DNA of 6,567 bases from positions 1 to 6,567 of the forward strand of contig JAGGRV010000416.1 in the NCBI GenBank assembly GCA_021159445.1, written 5' to 3'. The notes under the pieces were generated by a model that saw nothing but the letters and a program-made list of their open reading frames with translations, was not told the origin of the DNA and did no database searches. Positions 1-6,567 of this stretch are shown here, piece by piece. Each line of letters begins with the position of its first letter. Within the stretch, counting starts at the first letter, position 1. The position numbers and the translations under genes are program-made. This DNA comes from Deltaproteobacteria bacterium (GTDB lineage: Bacteria; Desulfobacterota; Dissulfuribacteria; Dissulfuribacterales; UBA3076).

Positions 1-97
1 GCACCGCATCTGCTTTGTTGTCGGGCACTTGAAGTACAGGAAGTACGTCTGCGTATCCGTACGCCTCGTATCTGCAGCACCCTGTAAACGCTTACAG
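1..97. repeat. Non-coding stretch rich in short direct and inverted repeats, perhaps the tail of an intergenic repeat
   Basis: GCATCTGC (6-13) and GTATCTGC (68-75) are near-identical direct copies flanking this stretch. GAAGTAC near 31-37 recurs as GGAAGTAC shortly after. GCGTA (51-55) pairs with TACGC (60-64) around a TCCG loop, extended by TACG (44-47) and CGTA (67-70). A second hairpin, CTGTAA (82-87) with TTACAG (92-97), follows. Frame 1 is open from the window edge only to a TAA at 85-87 and resembles no protein I know. From memory, the style resembles dispersed intergenic repeats of some Deltaproteobacteria, but only one partial copy is visible here. Confidence 0.3.
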
Positions 98-104
98 TTC
101 GGTG
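78..104 (+). other. Hairpin in the purL upstream region
   Basis: CACC (78-81) and CTGTAA (82-87) pair with TTACAG (92-97) and GGTG (101-104), leaving an ACGC loop and a three-base bulge at 98-100. No T-run follows, so it is unlikely to be a terminator. It lies 107 bases before the purL start. I see no convincing sigma-70 promoter or known purine riboswitch core between it and the gene. Confidence 0.3.
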
Positions 105-201
105 GGTTGCGGTAAAATTGGCGTTGTAGAACGGTTACTCTTGCTCTAACGGAAAAGATGGGATAAACAAGAAACAATAATACATGACACCAATCGTAAG
201 C

Positions 202-205
202 GGAG
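202..205 (+). promoter_or_regulatory. Ribosome binding site that decides the purL start
   Basis: GGAG lies five bases before the ATG at 211. The alternative in-frame ATG at 184 is preceded by an A-rich stretch with no Shine-Dalgarno-like sequence at a usable distance. The PurS-like homology also begins directly after the second ATG, which supports starting there. Confidence 0.6.
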
Positions 206-210
206 AAAAT

Positions 211-3200
211 ATGCCCCATCGTATAGAAGTTACATTAAAATTTCATCTTCAAGATCCACAAGGCCTTAAGACAGCCCGGCAGTGTCGCGAGGACCTCAAG
301 CTGGAGGTCTCCGGCATCAGAACCATCAAGGTATATCTTATCGATGCCGACCTCTCAGAGGAACAACTGAGGGCAGTTGCAGAAGGTCCTTTTTCCGACC
401 CGGTAATCCAGATAGCGGCAATAAATCGTCCTCTGGCCCTGGATCTGGCCAAGAAACGTGATTTCGCCTGGGACTGGCTGATAGAATGCGGTTTCAGACC
501 AGGGGTCACGGACAATGAAGGTCGTACTGCAAGAGAGGCCCTTGAGTTGGTTCTCGGTCGCGAACTGGGACCGGACCAAGGAGTGTACACCTCTACTCAG
601 TACTGTATTAAAGGAAAACTTGCCAGCGATCAGGTAAAAAAGCTGGCAAGAGGACTTCTCGCAAATGATTTGATACAGAGGACCACCATAGTCTCAAGGG
701 ATATGCTTAGTGAAGTCTGGTCTGAGAAACAGAGCCCTTTTCATGCGGTTCCCCGGGTTAGAGACAAGGCTTCGGCAGTAGTAAAGGAGATAGATCTCTC
801 TGTGCTAACGGATGAGGAGCTGACAGCCATGTCAAAAGACAGGGTGTTGGCACTCAGTCTCAAGGAAATGAAACAGATAAGGGAGTATGTCCAAAGACCT
901 GATGTGCTGGAAGAAAGGGCCGAAGTCGGGCTTACTGGACGACTGACCGACCTTGAACTTGAGGCCCTTGCCCAGACTTGGTCAGAACACTGTAAACACA
1001 AGATATTTAACTCCATCATTCATTACAGGAATGAGAAAGAAAAAGAGACAGTAATTGAGAGCCTTTTTGATACTTATATCCAGGGAGGGACCAAGGAGAT
1101 CCGCAGCAGGCTGGGATCCAATGACTGGTGTCTTTCTGTATTTAAAGATAATGCCGGTGTGATCCGATTCAATAATCATTATAATGTTGTTTTTAAGGTT
1201 GAGACCCATAACAGCCCTTCGGCCCTTGATCCCTATGGCGGTGCCCTTACAGGGATCGTAGGGGTAAATAGGGACCCGTTTGGGACTGGAATGGGGGCAA
1301 AACTGATATTCAACACCAATGTATTTTGCTTTGGGCCTCCGGATTACGACATGCCCCTTCCCAAAGGACTGCTTCACCCTAAACGCATATTCGAAGGTGT
1401 GCGAGAAGGCGTTGAACACGGGGGTAACCAGAGTGGCATCCCCACAGTAAACGGGTCTATTCTCTTCGACGAGCGCTACCTGGGAAAACCCCTTGTATTC
1501 TGCGGTACAGGGGGCATCATGCCAAAAGAGATTTGCAACAGGCCGGGCCAAGAAAAAAATGCCCGCCCAGGAGACGCCATAGTCATGTGCGGCGGCCGCA
1601 TAGGAAAAGATGGAATCCACGGAGCAACCTTCTCTTCTGAGGAGCTGCATGAGGGCTCCCCGGCCACGGCAGTGCAGATAGGTGATCCCATAACGCAGAA
1701 GAAAATGACAGACTTTCTCCTAAGGGCACGGGACCTTTGCCTATACAATTCCATTACTGATAATGGCGCAGGGGGTCTTTCGTCCTCTGTGGGCGAGATG
1801 GCACAGGAGACAAACGGGTTTGAACTCTATCTTGACAGGGCACCATTGAAATATCCAGGGCTTCAGCCATGGGAAATACTGCTTTCCGAGGCCCAGGAGC
1901 GGATGACTGTGGCAGTCCCCGGGGATAGACTGGACGAATTCATGGGCCTTGCAAAGAAGATGGACGTTGAGGCCACGGTACTTGGAAATTTCACCGATTC
2001 GGGAAAATTCCATTGCCTGTACCAGGGAAAGACCGCGGCATATATGGACCTGGACTTTGTTCATAACGGACTTCCCGGGCTTGAACTCACTGCAGTCTGG
2101 ACCCCCCCCGTGCACGAGGAACCCGAACTGCCTGAACCTATAGATCTCGGCGCAGAGCTCAAGGCCCTCCTTTCTCGCTATAACGTGTGCAGCAAGGAGT
2201 ATGTAGTCCGCCAGTATGACCATGAGGTCCAAGGAGGGAGCGTTATAAAGCCTCTCACAGGGGCAAAGGACGACGGCCCGAGCGATGCCGCGGTCTTGAG
2301 GCCGGACCTTGAATCCCTCGAAGGCCTGGTGGTAGCCCATGGGATCTGTCCTCGCTACAGCGACATAGATACCTTTCACATGGTGTGTTGTGCGGTTGAC
2401 GAGGCAGCAAGAAACGCCATATCCGTAGGAGGCAGCCTGGACCTTATGGCCGGCCTTGACAACTTTTGCTGGTGCGACCCGGTCCAGTCAAAAAAGACCC
2501 CGGACGGTCATTACAAATTGGCTCAGTTGGTAAGAGCAAACCAGGCCCTATACCAGATTTGCACTACCTATGGTGTACCATGCATTTCGGGCAAGGATAG
2601 CATGAAAAACGATGCTACTATCGGGGGAATAAAGATATCCATCCCGCCTACTTTGCTATTCTCGGTAGTAAGCCGCATACAAGATGTGCGTCTTGCAGTG
2701 ACCATGGATGCAAAACACACGGGAGACCTGGTCTACATGCTTGGAACAACTTATCCCGAGCTGGGTGCTTCTGAATACTTCGCCAGGTATCATTATATTG
2801 GAAACAATGTACCGAAAGTAAGGATGAAAGACGCGCCGGCCAGGTACCGTGCCCTTTCAGATGCCATATATCAGGGCATTGTCTCATCCTGTCATGACTG
2901 TTCTGACGGTGGATTGGGGATTTCACTGGCAGAGGTCGCTTTCAGTGGTGACCTGGGTATGGTAATAGACTTAGGTGCTGTAATTGCCGAAGACGTCGAC
3001 CGCCTGGACACATTGCTCTTTAGTGAAAGCCAGAGCCGCTTTGTTGTTACCATTAGAAAGGAACATCAACAGTCTTTTGAGAATACAATGAGAGATACAG
3101 GCTGTGCTATGGTAGGCGAGGTGATCGAAAAACCTGCATTGATACTTGAATATTCAGGGAAAATAGTTGTAAATGAGGGCCTGAGCTCCTTAAAAGATGC

Positions 3201-3225
3201 CTGGAAAAGGCCCTTGGCCTGGTAG
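211..3225 (+). CDS. purL: Phosphoribosylformylglycinamidine synthase, PurS-PurL fused type without glutaminase domain
   Basis: This cytoplasmic enzyme converts FGAR, ATP and ammonia to FGAM in de novo purine synthesis. With the ATG at 211 it has 1004 residues. Residues 1-85 look like PurS (DPQG at 15-18), and about 90-165 looks like a second PurS-like half, echoing the PurS-dimer-like N-domain of large PurL. The linker carries the SEHC signature at 258-261. The first ATPase half has ETHN 331-334, HGGNQSGIP 403-411, DNGAGG 517-522 and SEAQERM 559-565. The second half has YDHE from 669, GPSDAA from 689, SGKDSM 793-798, HDCSDGG 895-901 and SESQSRF 938-944. The family's usual HNHP reads HNSP here, which I recall as a subfamily variant. 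The protein stops without the C-terminal glutaminase of the roughly 1300-residue E. coli form, so it should need a separate PurQ. An in-frame ATG at 184 would add nine residues, but only the ATG at 211 has a well-spaced GGAG. Identification is firm; the start is likely. Confidence 0.95.
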   Translation: MPHRIEVTLKFHLQDPQGLKTARQCREDLKLEVSGIRTIKVYLIDADLSEEQLRAVAEGPFSDPVIQIAAINRPLALDLAKKRDFAWDWLIECGFRPGVTDNEGRTAREALELVLGRELGPDQGVYTSTQYCIKGKLASDQVKKLARGLLANDLIQRTTIVSRDMLSEVWSEKQSPFHAVPRVRDKASAVVKEIDLSVLTDEELTAMSKDRVLALSLKEMKQIREYVQRPDVLEERAEVGLTGRLTDLELEALAQTWSEHCKHKIFNSIIHYRNEKEKETVIESLFDTYIQGGTKEIRSRLGSNDWCLSVFKDNAGVIRFNNHYNVVFKVETHNSPSALDPYGGALTGIVGVNRDPFGTGMGAKLIFNTNVFCFGPPDYDMPLPKGLLHPKRIFEGVREGVEHGGNQSGIPTVNGSILFDERYLGKPLVFCGTGGIMPKEICNRPGQEKNARPGDAIVMCGGRIGKDGIHGATFSSEELHEGSPATAVQIGDPITQKKMTDFLLRARDLCLYNSITDNGAGGLSSSVGEMAQETNGFELYLDRAPLKYPGLQPWEILLSEAQERMTVAVPGDRLDEFMGLAKKMDVEATVLGNFTDSGKFHCLYQGKTAAYMDLDFVHNGLPGLELTAVWTPPVHEEPELPEPIDLGAELKALLSRYNVCSKEYVVRQYDHEVQGGSVIKPLTGAKDDGPSDAAVLRPDLESLEGLVVAHGICPRYSDIDTFHMVCCAVDEAARNAISVGGSLDLMAGLDNFCWCDPVQSKKTPDGHYKLAQLVRANQALYQICTTYGVPCISGKDSMKNDATIGGIKISIPPTLLFSVVSRIQDVRLAVTMDAKHTGDLVYMLGTTYPELGASEYFARYHYIGNNVPKVRMKDAPARYRALSDAIYQGIVSSCHDCSDGGLGISLAEVAFSGDLGMVIDLGAVIAEDVDRLDTLLFSESQSRFVVTIRKEHQQSFENTMRDTGCAMVGEVIEKPALILEYSGKIVVNEGLSSLKDAWKRPLAW

Positions 3226-3242
3226 GGATTCTTAATCCGCAA

Positions 3243-3743
3243 GTGACAGATAACAAAAAAAATATTCTGTCAGAAGAGGCATTTCTCATACTTCACTCAG
3301 GAGAAGTCCCAGAGGTCGCATATTATGGCTCAATCCATTATCTTACCGAAGATCCTGAAGGACCTTTGCTTAATATCGGACTACTGGATCTCATATCTCT
3401 TGAGGAAGCCGTTGTCCAGCGCTACAGGACTATTATTCTGAGAGACGTTACATCTGGAAATCGGGACAGGAGTATTTACAGAGGGCTGAAAAGATGTGCG
3501 GCTAACTGGAAGCGCCTTGTCAACTTTTCCGATAAAAGAAGTATAGATATTTCCTCCATACGCAAAGAGGTAATTGAAGCCTTGAAGGACTTTTTAAGTC
3601 AGGAAATTATGGACGTAAGCTCAGGCAAAAGGAAAACCTGTATAAATTGTTCTTATTCCGTATTGACGGAATTGGCATGCGGCCTGGGTTTGTCAAAAGA
3701 TGATCTGCCTGAAAGAGTAGAGATGCTGTGCATGGGCAAGTAG
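3243..3743 (+). CDS. Conserved-looking hypothetical protein with a four-cysteine C-terminal tail
   Basis: I do not recognise this 166-residue protein and assign no function. It starts with GTG, the first usable start in a frame open from 3177, 17 bases after the purL stop. The nearest purine-rich stretch (TAGGG, around 3223-3227) is rather far upstream, so translation may depend on ribosomes finishing purL. The protein looks soluble, with no signal peptide or membrane segment. An aromatic patch (VAYYGSIHYL) sits near residues 25-34. A basic region follows around 67-91 (RDVTSGNRDRSIYRGLKR), including Cys85. A likely helical segment covers about 105-120. The tail has Cys133 and Cys136 as CINC, then Cys146 and Cys163, which could bind a metal or form disulfides. 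It occupies a place where purQ might be expected, but it lacks the glutaminase GxCxG nucleophile region and is too short. Compositional fit with its neighbours and an intact frame support it as a real gene. Confidence 0.75.
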   Translation: MTDNKKNILSEEAFLILHSGEVPEVAYYGSIHYLTEDPEGPLLNIGLLDLISLEEAVVQRYRTIILRDVTSGNRDRSIYRGLKRCAANWKRLVNFSDKRSIDISSIRKEVIEALKDFLSQEIMDVSSGKRKTCINCSYSVLTELACGLGLSKDDLPERVEMLCMGK

Positions 3744-3845
3744 ATAGGTTATGTGTGGGTCAAAGGATTCAATAGCGTTTTACTATGAAATGTCACCTAT
3801 GAGCTATCTACGTATTAGCAATATCTATCTGGCAATCTAACGACT
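3744..3845 (+). other. 102-base intergenic gap, possible transcription-unit boundary
   Basis: This is the largest gap between genes and the likeliest place for a new promoter ahead of the transporter, though I find no convincing -35/-10 pair. TAGATAG (3741-3747, overlapping the stop codon) can pair with CTATCTA (3804-3810), and ATAGGT (3744-3749) with ACCTAT (3795-3800). The two pairings compete. No T-run follows, so a terminator is not supported. Confidence 0.3.
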
Positions 3846-4934
3846 ATGGATAACAGCCGCGATAACAACAAATTAGTGACCTTCCTGGCCCTGGGGCTTG
3901 CAGGGCTGATACTGGCCTTGAGTCTAAGGCTTTTTCTACCCTTTTTTGAACCAATAGCCTGGGCCATTATACTGGGGCTTTTTTTCTATCCAATATACAG
4001 TTGGATGAGACGAACTCTTAAGGTGTCTGAGGGCCTGGCATCTCTGGGGATGTGTATTCTTATAATCGCTTTTATTATAATTCCGGTTTTTGCCCTTTTG
4101 GGAAGTCTTACTACCGAGGTAATAAGAGTTTACACTGAAGTTCAGGAAGACCTCAATGCTGGTGATTTTACAATAGTGCCGGATAAAAACAAATCTCCCA
4201 TACTTAATAAGACAATATCTAACGTCCTTGATATCCTCAAGACTCACGAGACAAGAGTCACGGAAATATTAACTGACCTCTCAAAAAAAATGGGTGAATT
4301 TTTCCTGAAGCAGGGGACAGTGATATTCAAGAATGTAGCCAGCATCATCTTCAAGGCCGCTCTGATGCTGGTAACACTTTTTTATATTTTTAAAGATGGA
4401 GAGAGAATGCTTCAGACTTTTAAAGACCTATTGCCTCTCCCAAGGCGTGATGTAGAAAACTTGGTAAAGGCCATGGATGACGTCTTGTCTGCCACCCTTT
4501 ACGGGAACCTGCTAAATGCATTTATACAAGGGAGTGTTGGCTTCTTTATCATGTGGTCGCTGGATTTCTCTGCTCCTCTTCTCTGGGGCATGATAATGGG
4601 GCTTACTACCTTTATACCAATGATAGGACCAGCCCTGGTATGGTTTCCTGCCACAATATACCTGTTCCTGGCAGGTCTCTATCTCAAGGCCGCAATACTC
4701 CTTGCTTTTAGTATCCTGATAATCAGCCAAATAGACTATTTCCTGAGGCCCCTCTTTATTAGCGGCAAGACCCAGATACACACCCTTATCCTGTTTTTCA
4801 GCATACTCGGAGGGCTTAGCGTTTTTGGTTTCCTCGGGTTGATACTCGGGCCGATACTGATGGCCCTGTGTGTGTCTATTCTCGAACTCTACCGGATGAA
4901 TTCCCTGGGCCGGACACCGCAGAAAGGAGTTTGA
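3846..4934 (+). CDS. AI-2E/PerM family membrane transporter (UPF0118 type)
   Basis: This 362-residue integral inner-membrane protein has the family's usual length. Hydrophobic segments fall near residues 11-28, 33-51 and 62-86. A hydrophilic loop of about 75 residues (86-160) follows, then a segment at about 160-181 and a dense membrane block from 219 to 347. Family hallmarks are FKDGERM at 182-188, the YGNLLNAFIQG helix from 219, TFIPMIGP at 255-262, an RP pair at 301-302 and a C-terminal GG..VFGFLGLILGPI stretch (322-337). The family is named for E. coli TqsA, linked to autoinducer-2 export. Many members probably move other substrates, and some are reported as sodium/proton antiporters, so the substrate here is unknown. 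The ATG at 3846 is the first start after an in-frame TAG at 3816. No clear Shine-Dalgarno precedes it. It follows a 102-base gap and lies 12 bases before the radical SAM gene. Confidence 0.9.
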   Translation: MDNSRDNNKLVTFLALGLAGLILALSLRLFLPFFEPIAWAIILGLFFYPIYSWMRRTLKVSEGLASLGMCILIIAFIIIPVFALLGSLTTEVIRVYTEVQEDLNAGDFTIVPDKNKSPILNKTISNVLDILKTHETRVTEILTDLSKKMGEFFLKQGTVIFKNVASIIFKAALMLVTLFYIFKDGERMLQTFKDLLPLPRRDVENLVKAMDDVLSATLYGNLLNAFIQGSVGFFIMWSLDFSAPLLWGMIMGLTTFIPMIGPALVWFPATIYLFLAGLYLKAAILLAFSILIISQIDYFLRPLFISGKTQIHTLILFFSILGGLSVFGFLGLILGPILMALCVSILELYRMNSLGRTPQKGV

Positions 4935-4946
4935 GTATCTTATTAG

Positions 4947-5864
4947 ATGAGCAGTGACAAACCAGGTTATCTGAGATTACTTAAAAGCGGAGAGCTGGGG
5001 CGACGGGCCGACAAGGCTTGGGAGTCTTTGTCGTGCTGTAAAATCTGTCCTCATCTTTGCCGGGTAAACAGACTTGAAGGCGAGCAGGGGTTTTGCAAGA
5101 TCACCGACCAGGCAATAGTTGCCAGCTATGGTCCACACTTTGGAGAAGAGCCCCCTTTGGTGGGTAGAAAAGGATCAGGAACAGTCTTTTTCTCCTGGTG
5201 CAACTTGAGGTGTCTATATTGTCAAAACTACGAAATAAGCCATTTGGGGGCCGGCCAGGCAGTATCCACCGAGGTTCTGGCATCCATCTTTCTGTCCTTA
5301 CAGAAAGATGGATGCCACAATATAAATTTCGTAACGCCATCCCATGTAGTGCCTTTTATATTAAAGGCCCTGGTACTGGCTGCTAAGGGAGGGTTGTCCA
5401 TACCTCTTGTTTACAACACCGGTGGATATGATTCTATTAGGACCCTCCGGCTACTCGATGGAGTAATAGATATTTATATGCCGGATTTCAAGTACTGGGA
5501 TAAAGACGTTGGAAAACATTTATCAAATATAGCACGCTATCCTCAGGTGGCAAAGAAAGCCATCAAGGAGATGCGCAGGCAGGTGGGAGACCTGATAATA
5601 GGCCCTGACGGGGTTGCGAAAAGGGGCCTTTTGATAAGGCACCTTGTCCTGCCCGGAGGACTGAGTGACACAAAATCCGTACTGAAGTTCATCGCTGAAG
5701 AGATTTCTCCAAATACTTACGTAAACATAATGGACCAGTACAGACCCTGTGGTACAGCACATAAGTATCCCCCCCTGGATCGCAGGATTACACAGGATGA
5801 GTATGCTGAGGCCTTAAGGGCCGCCAGGGATGTTGGACTCAACAGGTTGGATAAGCGCAGATGA
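4947..5864 (+). CDS. COG1313 radical SAM protein (PflX-type, pyruvate formate-lyase activase homologue)
   Basis: This is a 305-residue cytoplasmic radical SAM protein of unknown substrate. The SAM-binding cluster motif is CNLRCLYC, with Cys85, Cys89 and Cys92 as CX3CX2C. An N-terminal cysteine set (Cys31, Cys34, Cys38, then VNR and Cys50) probably holds a second metal or Fe-S site. Other family stretches are HFGEEPPLVG (64-73), GSGTVFFSWC (76-85), NINFVTPSH near 125-133, VYNTGGYDS, DIYMPDFKYWD, GLLIRHLVLPG and NIMDQYRP. The related AmmeMemoRadiSam enzymes share the N-terminal cysteines, but the HFGEEP and NIMDQYRP blocks point to COG1313. Homology to PflA does not show that it activates a glycyl-radical enzyme, and no such enzyme is present here. 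A TAG at 4944 fixes the ATG at 4947 as the earliest start. The nearest AGGAG (4924-4928) is 18 bases away, which is long. The frame contains a perfect 18-bp inverted repeat. Its stop overlaps the phosphatase start. Confidence 0.92.
   Translation: MSSDKPGYLRLLKSGELGRRADKAWESLSCCKICPHLCRVNRLEGEQGFCKITDQAIVASYGPHFGEEPPLVGRKGSGTVFFSWCNLRCLYCQNYEISHLGAGQAVSTEVLASIFLSLQKDGCHNINFVTPSHVVPFILKALVLAAKGGLSIPLVYNTGGYDSIRTLRLLDGVIDIYMPDFKYWDKDVGKHLSNIARYPQVAKKAIKEMRRQVGDLIIGPDGVAKRGLLIRHLVLPGGLSDTKSVLKFIAEEISPNTYVNIMDQYRPCGTAHKYPPLDRRITQDEYAEALRAARDVGLNRLDKRR
5278..5317. repeat. Perfect 18-bp inverted repeat with 4-nt loop inside the radical SAM gene
   Basis: The left arm is TGGCATCCATCTTTCTGT at 5278-5295 and the right arm, its exact reverse complement, is at 5300-5317. 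The loop is CCTT (5296-5299). After one C:C mismatch (5277/5318), two further A:T pairs are possible. The arms encode roughly residues 111-124. The protein there matches the family pattern of a helix followed by LQ..GCHNINFVTPSH, so nothing appears inserted. Neither strand has a T-run after the stem, so it is not an intrinsic terminator. In RNA it would form a very stable hairpin. Confidence 0.95.
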
Positions 5865-6502
5865 TAGTCCCTGCAGGAAAAATTTTTGCCATAGGTGATA
5901 TCCACGGTTGTCTTGACAAACTAAAGACCCTCCTTGGCATGATTCAAGTAAACTGGGACAAAGACCTGATGGTCTTTCTTGGAGACTATGTGGACCGAGG
6001 ACCGGATTCTCGAGGGGTAATAGAGCTGTTGCTCAATCTAAAAAAAGAACATGCGGATCGGCTGATATTTCTAAAGGGAAACCATGAATGGATGTTTATG
6101 CAGTTCCTCAATGGCGAAGACCATGATTTATTTCTCCCAAACGGTGGCAAAAAGACCCTTGAGAGTTATTCGGTTAAAAAGGACAAAATAGATATACCCC
6201 AAAGCCACCGGGATTTTCTTGATCACCTGGATTTGTATTTTGAGACCAATGATTATATATTTGTACATGCAGGGTTAAGGCCCTATATCTCCATTTCTGA
6301 ACAAAGCCCTGAAGACCTCCTCTGGATCAGGTCACATTTTCTGAAATCTTCTTATGACTGGGGCAAAAGGGTTATTTTCGGTCATACACAGTTTTCTGTT
6401 CCATTAATTGAGGCCAACAAGGTAGGTATTGACACGGGTGCGGTTTATGGTGGAAGGCTCACTTGCTTGGTACTTCCGGATTTTGAATTTATATTTGCAT
6501 AG
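5861..6502 (+). CDS. PPP-type metallophosphatase (serine/threonine protein phosphatase-like)
   Basis: This 213-residue cytoplasmic calcineurin-like phosphoesterase carries every metal-site motif of the PPP family. They are GDIHG (Asp13, His15), GDYVDRG (Asp42, with Asp45 and Arg46), GNHE (Asn74, His75), HAGLRP (His136) and FGHT (His175). The LLWIR stretch near 153-157 is also typical of the bacterial PrpA/ApaH-like branch. Such enzymes use two metal ions, often manganese, to hydrolyse phosphoserine/threonine or dinucleoside polyphosphates. The sequence alone does not settle which; the short length favours the small bacterial phosphatase group over full-length ApaH. No signal peptide or membrane segment is present. 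The ATG overlaps the TGA of the radical SAM gene as ATGA, which implies translational coupling and one transcript. An intact active site suggests a working enzyme. Confidence 0.92.
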   Translation: MIVPAGKIFAIGDIHGCLDKLKTLLGMIQVNWDKDLMVFLGDYVDRGPDSRGVIELLLNLKKEHADRLIFLKGNHEWMFMQFLNGEDHDLFLPNGGKKTLESYSVKKDKIDIPQSHRDFLDHLDLYFETNDYIFVHAGLRPYISISEQSPEDLLWIRSHFLKSSYDWGKRVIFGHTQFSVPLIEANKVGIDTGAVYGGRLTCLVLPDFEFIFA

Positions 6503-6567
6503 GAACGGGAGAGAAATAAGTTGAACAAAAATTAACAGGATTTTTTGTTGTATTCAAGGCGCGAGGA
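6503..6567. other. Short non-coding 3' end of the window
   Basis: No gene is seen after the phosphatase stop. AACAAAAA (6524-6531) could pair with TTTTTGTT (6542-6549), but this all-weak stem has no T-run after it and is a poor terminator. The last bases, from TTGTTG at about 6545, stay open to the edge, but too little is present to call a gene start. Confidence 0.3.

Noticed and set aside
113..183. Sigma-70 promoter for purL
   Set aside because: Candidate -35 and -10 boxes either match poorly or have the wrong spacing, so no call is justified.
619..650. 9-bp inverted repeat (CTTGCCAGC / GCTGGCAAG) inside purL
   Set aside because: The loop is 14 bases, and a 9-bp match with a loop of this order is expected about once by chance in a window this size.
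982..1650. Long open frame of 222 codons on the minus strand within purL
   Set aside because: It lies wholly inside the firmly identified purL gene, shows no family motif, and is best seen as an antisense shadow.
2102..2109. Run of eight C in purL as a frameshift or phase-variation site
   Set aside because: The frame continues intact into conserved PurL motifs on both sides; proline codons explain the run.
1741..2379. Open frame of 212 codons on the minus strand within purL
   Set aside because: It is also fully antisense to conserved PurL motifs and has no recognisable domain of its own.
3226..3238. GGATT / AATCC mini-hairpin between purL and the next gene
   Set aside because: A five-pair stem with a three-base loop is too short to carry weight as a regulatory element.
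3255..3262. Run of eight A near the start of the hypothetical gene as a slippery switch
   Set aside because: Lysine and asparagine codons explain it, the frame is intact, and a similar A-run occurs in the transporter gene.
3243..3743. The gene after purL as purQ
   Set aside because: It lacks the glutaminase nucleophile-cysteine motif and is shorter than PurQ; nothing in it resembles a class I amidotransferase.
6524..6549. A/T-only-like stem after the phosphatase as an intrinsic terminator
   Set aside because: The stem is nearly all A:T, its loop is 10 bases, and no T-run follows it.

Overview
This window of about 6.6 kb carries five complete genes, all on the + strand, with short gaps and no visible mobile element, RNA gene or CRISPR array. 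The best organism guess is a Desulfobacterota-like (former Deltaproteobacteria) bacterium. This rests on the architecture of the purine gene (a PurS-like N-terminus fused to PurL, no glutaminase domain, HNSP variant motif), a COG1313 (PflX-type) radical SAM gene, and moderate GC with frequent AGG/AGA arginine and ATA isoleucine codons. It is a soft inference from remembered family features, not from a search.

Layout. Positions 1-210 hold no gene; they contain an element-like stretch rich in short direct and inverted repeats, then the leader of the purine gene. Positions 211-3225 encode phosphoribosylformylglycinamidine (FGAM) synthase, the fourth step of de novo purine synthesis. Seventeen bases later, a GTG-started gene (3243-3743) encodes a 166-residue protein I do not recognise, with four cysteines in its C-terminal tail. 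After a 102-base gap comes an AI-2E/PerM-family multi-pass membrane protein (3846-4934). Twelve bases on is a COG1313 radical SAM protein (4947-5864). Its stop codon overlaps the start of a PPP-type metallophosphatase (5861-6502) in an ATGA junction. Positions 6503-6567 are non-coding as far as can be seen.

How the genes may work together. The spacing suggests two transcription units: FGAM synthase plus the unknown protein, then transporter, radical SAM protein and phosphatase. The last two are probably translationally coupled. Only the FGAM synthase has a well-defined pathway role. It needs ammonia from a PurQ glutaminase, and no such gene is in this window. I see no established or clearly novel multi-gene system.

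The most striking non-gene signal is a perfect 18-bp inverted repeat with a 4-nt loop inside the radical SAM coding sequence (5278-5317). It keeps the reading frame and apparently the family's normal length. It is too long to be chance and does not look like a terminator.
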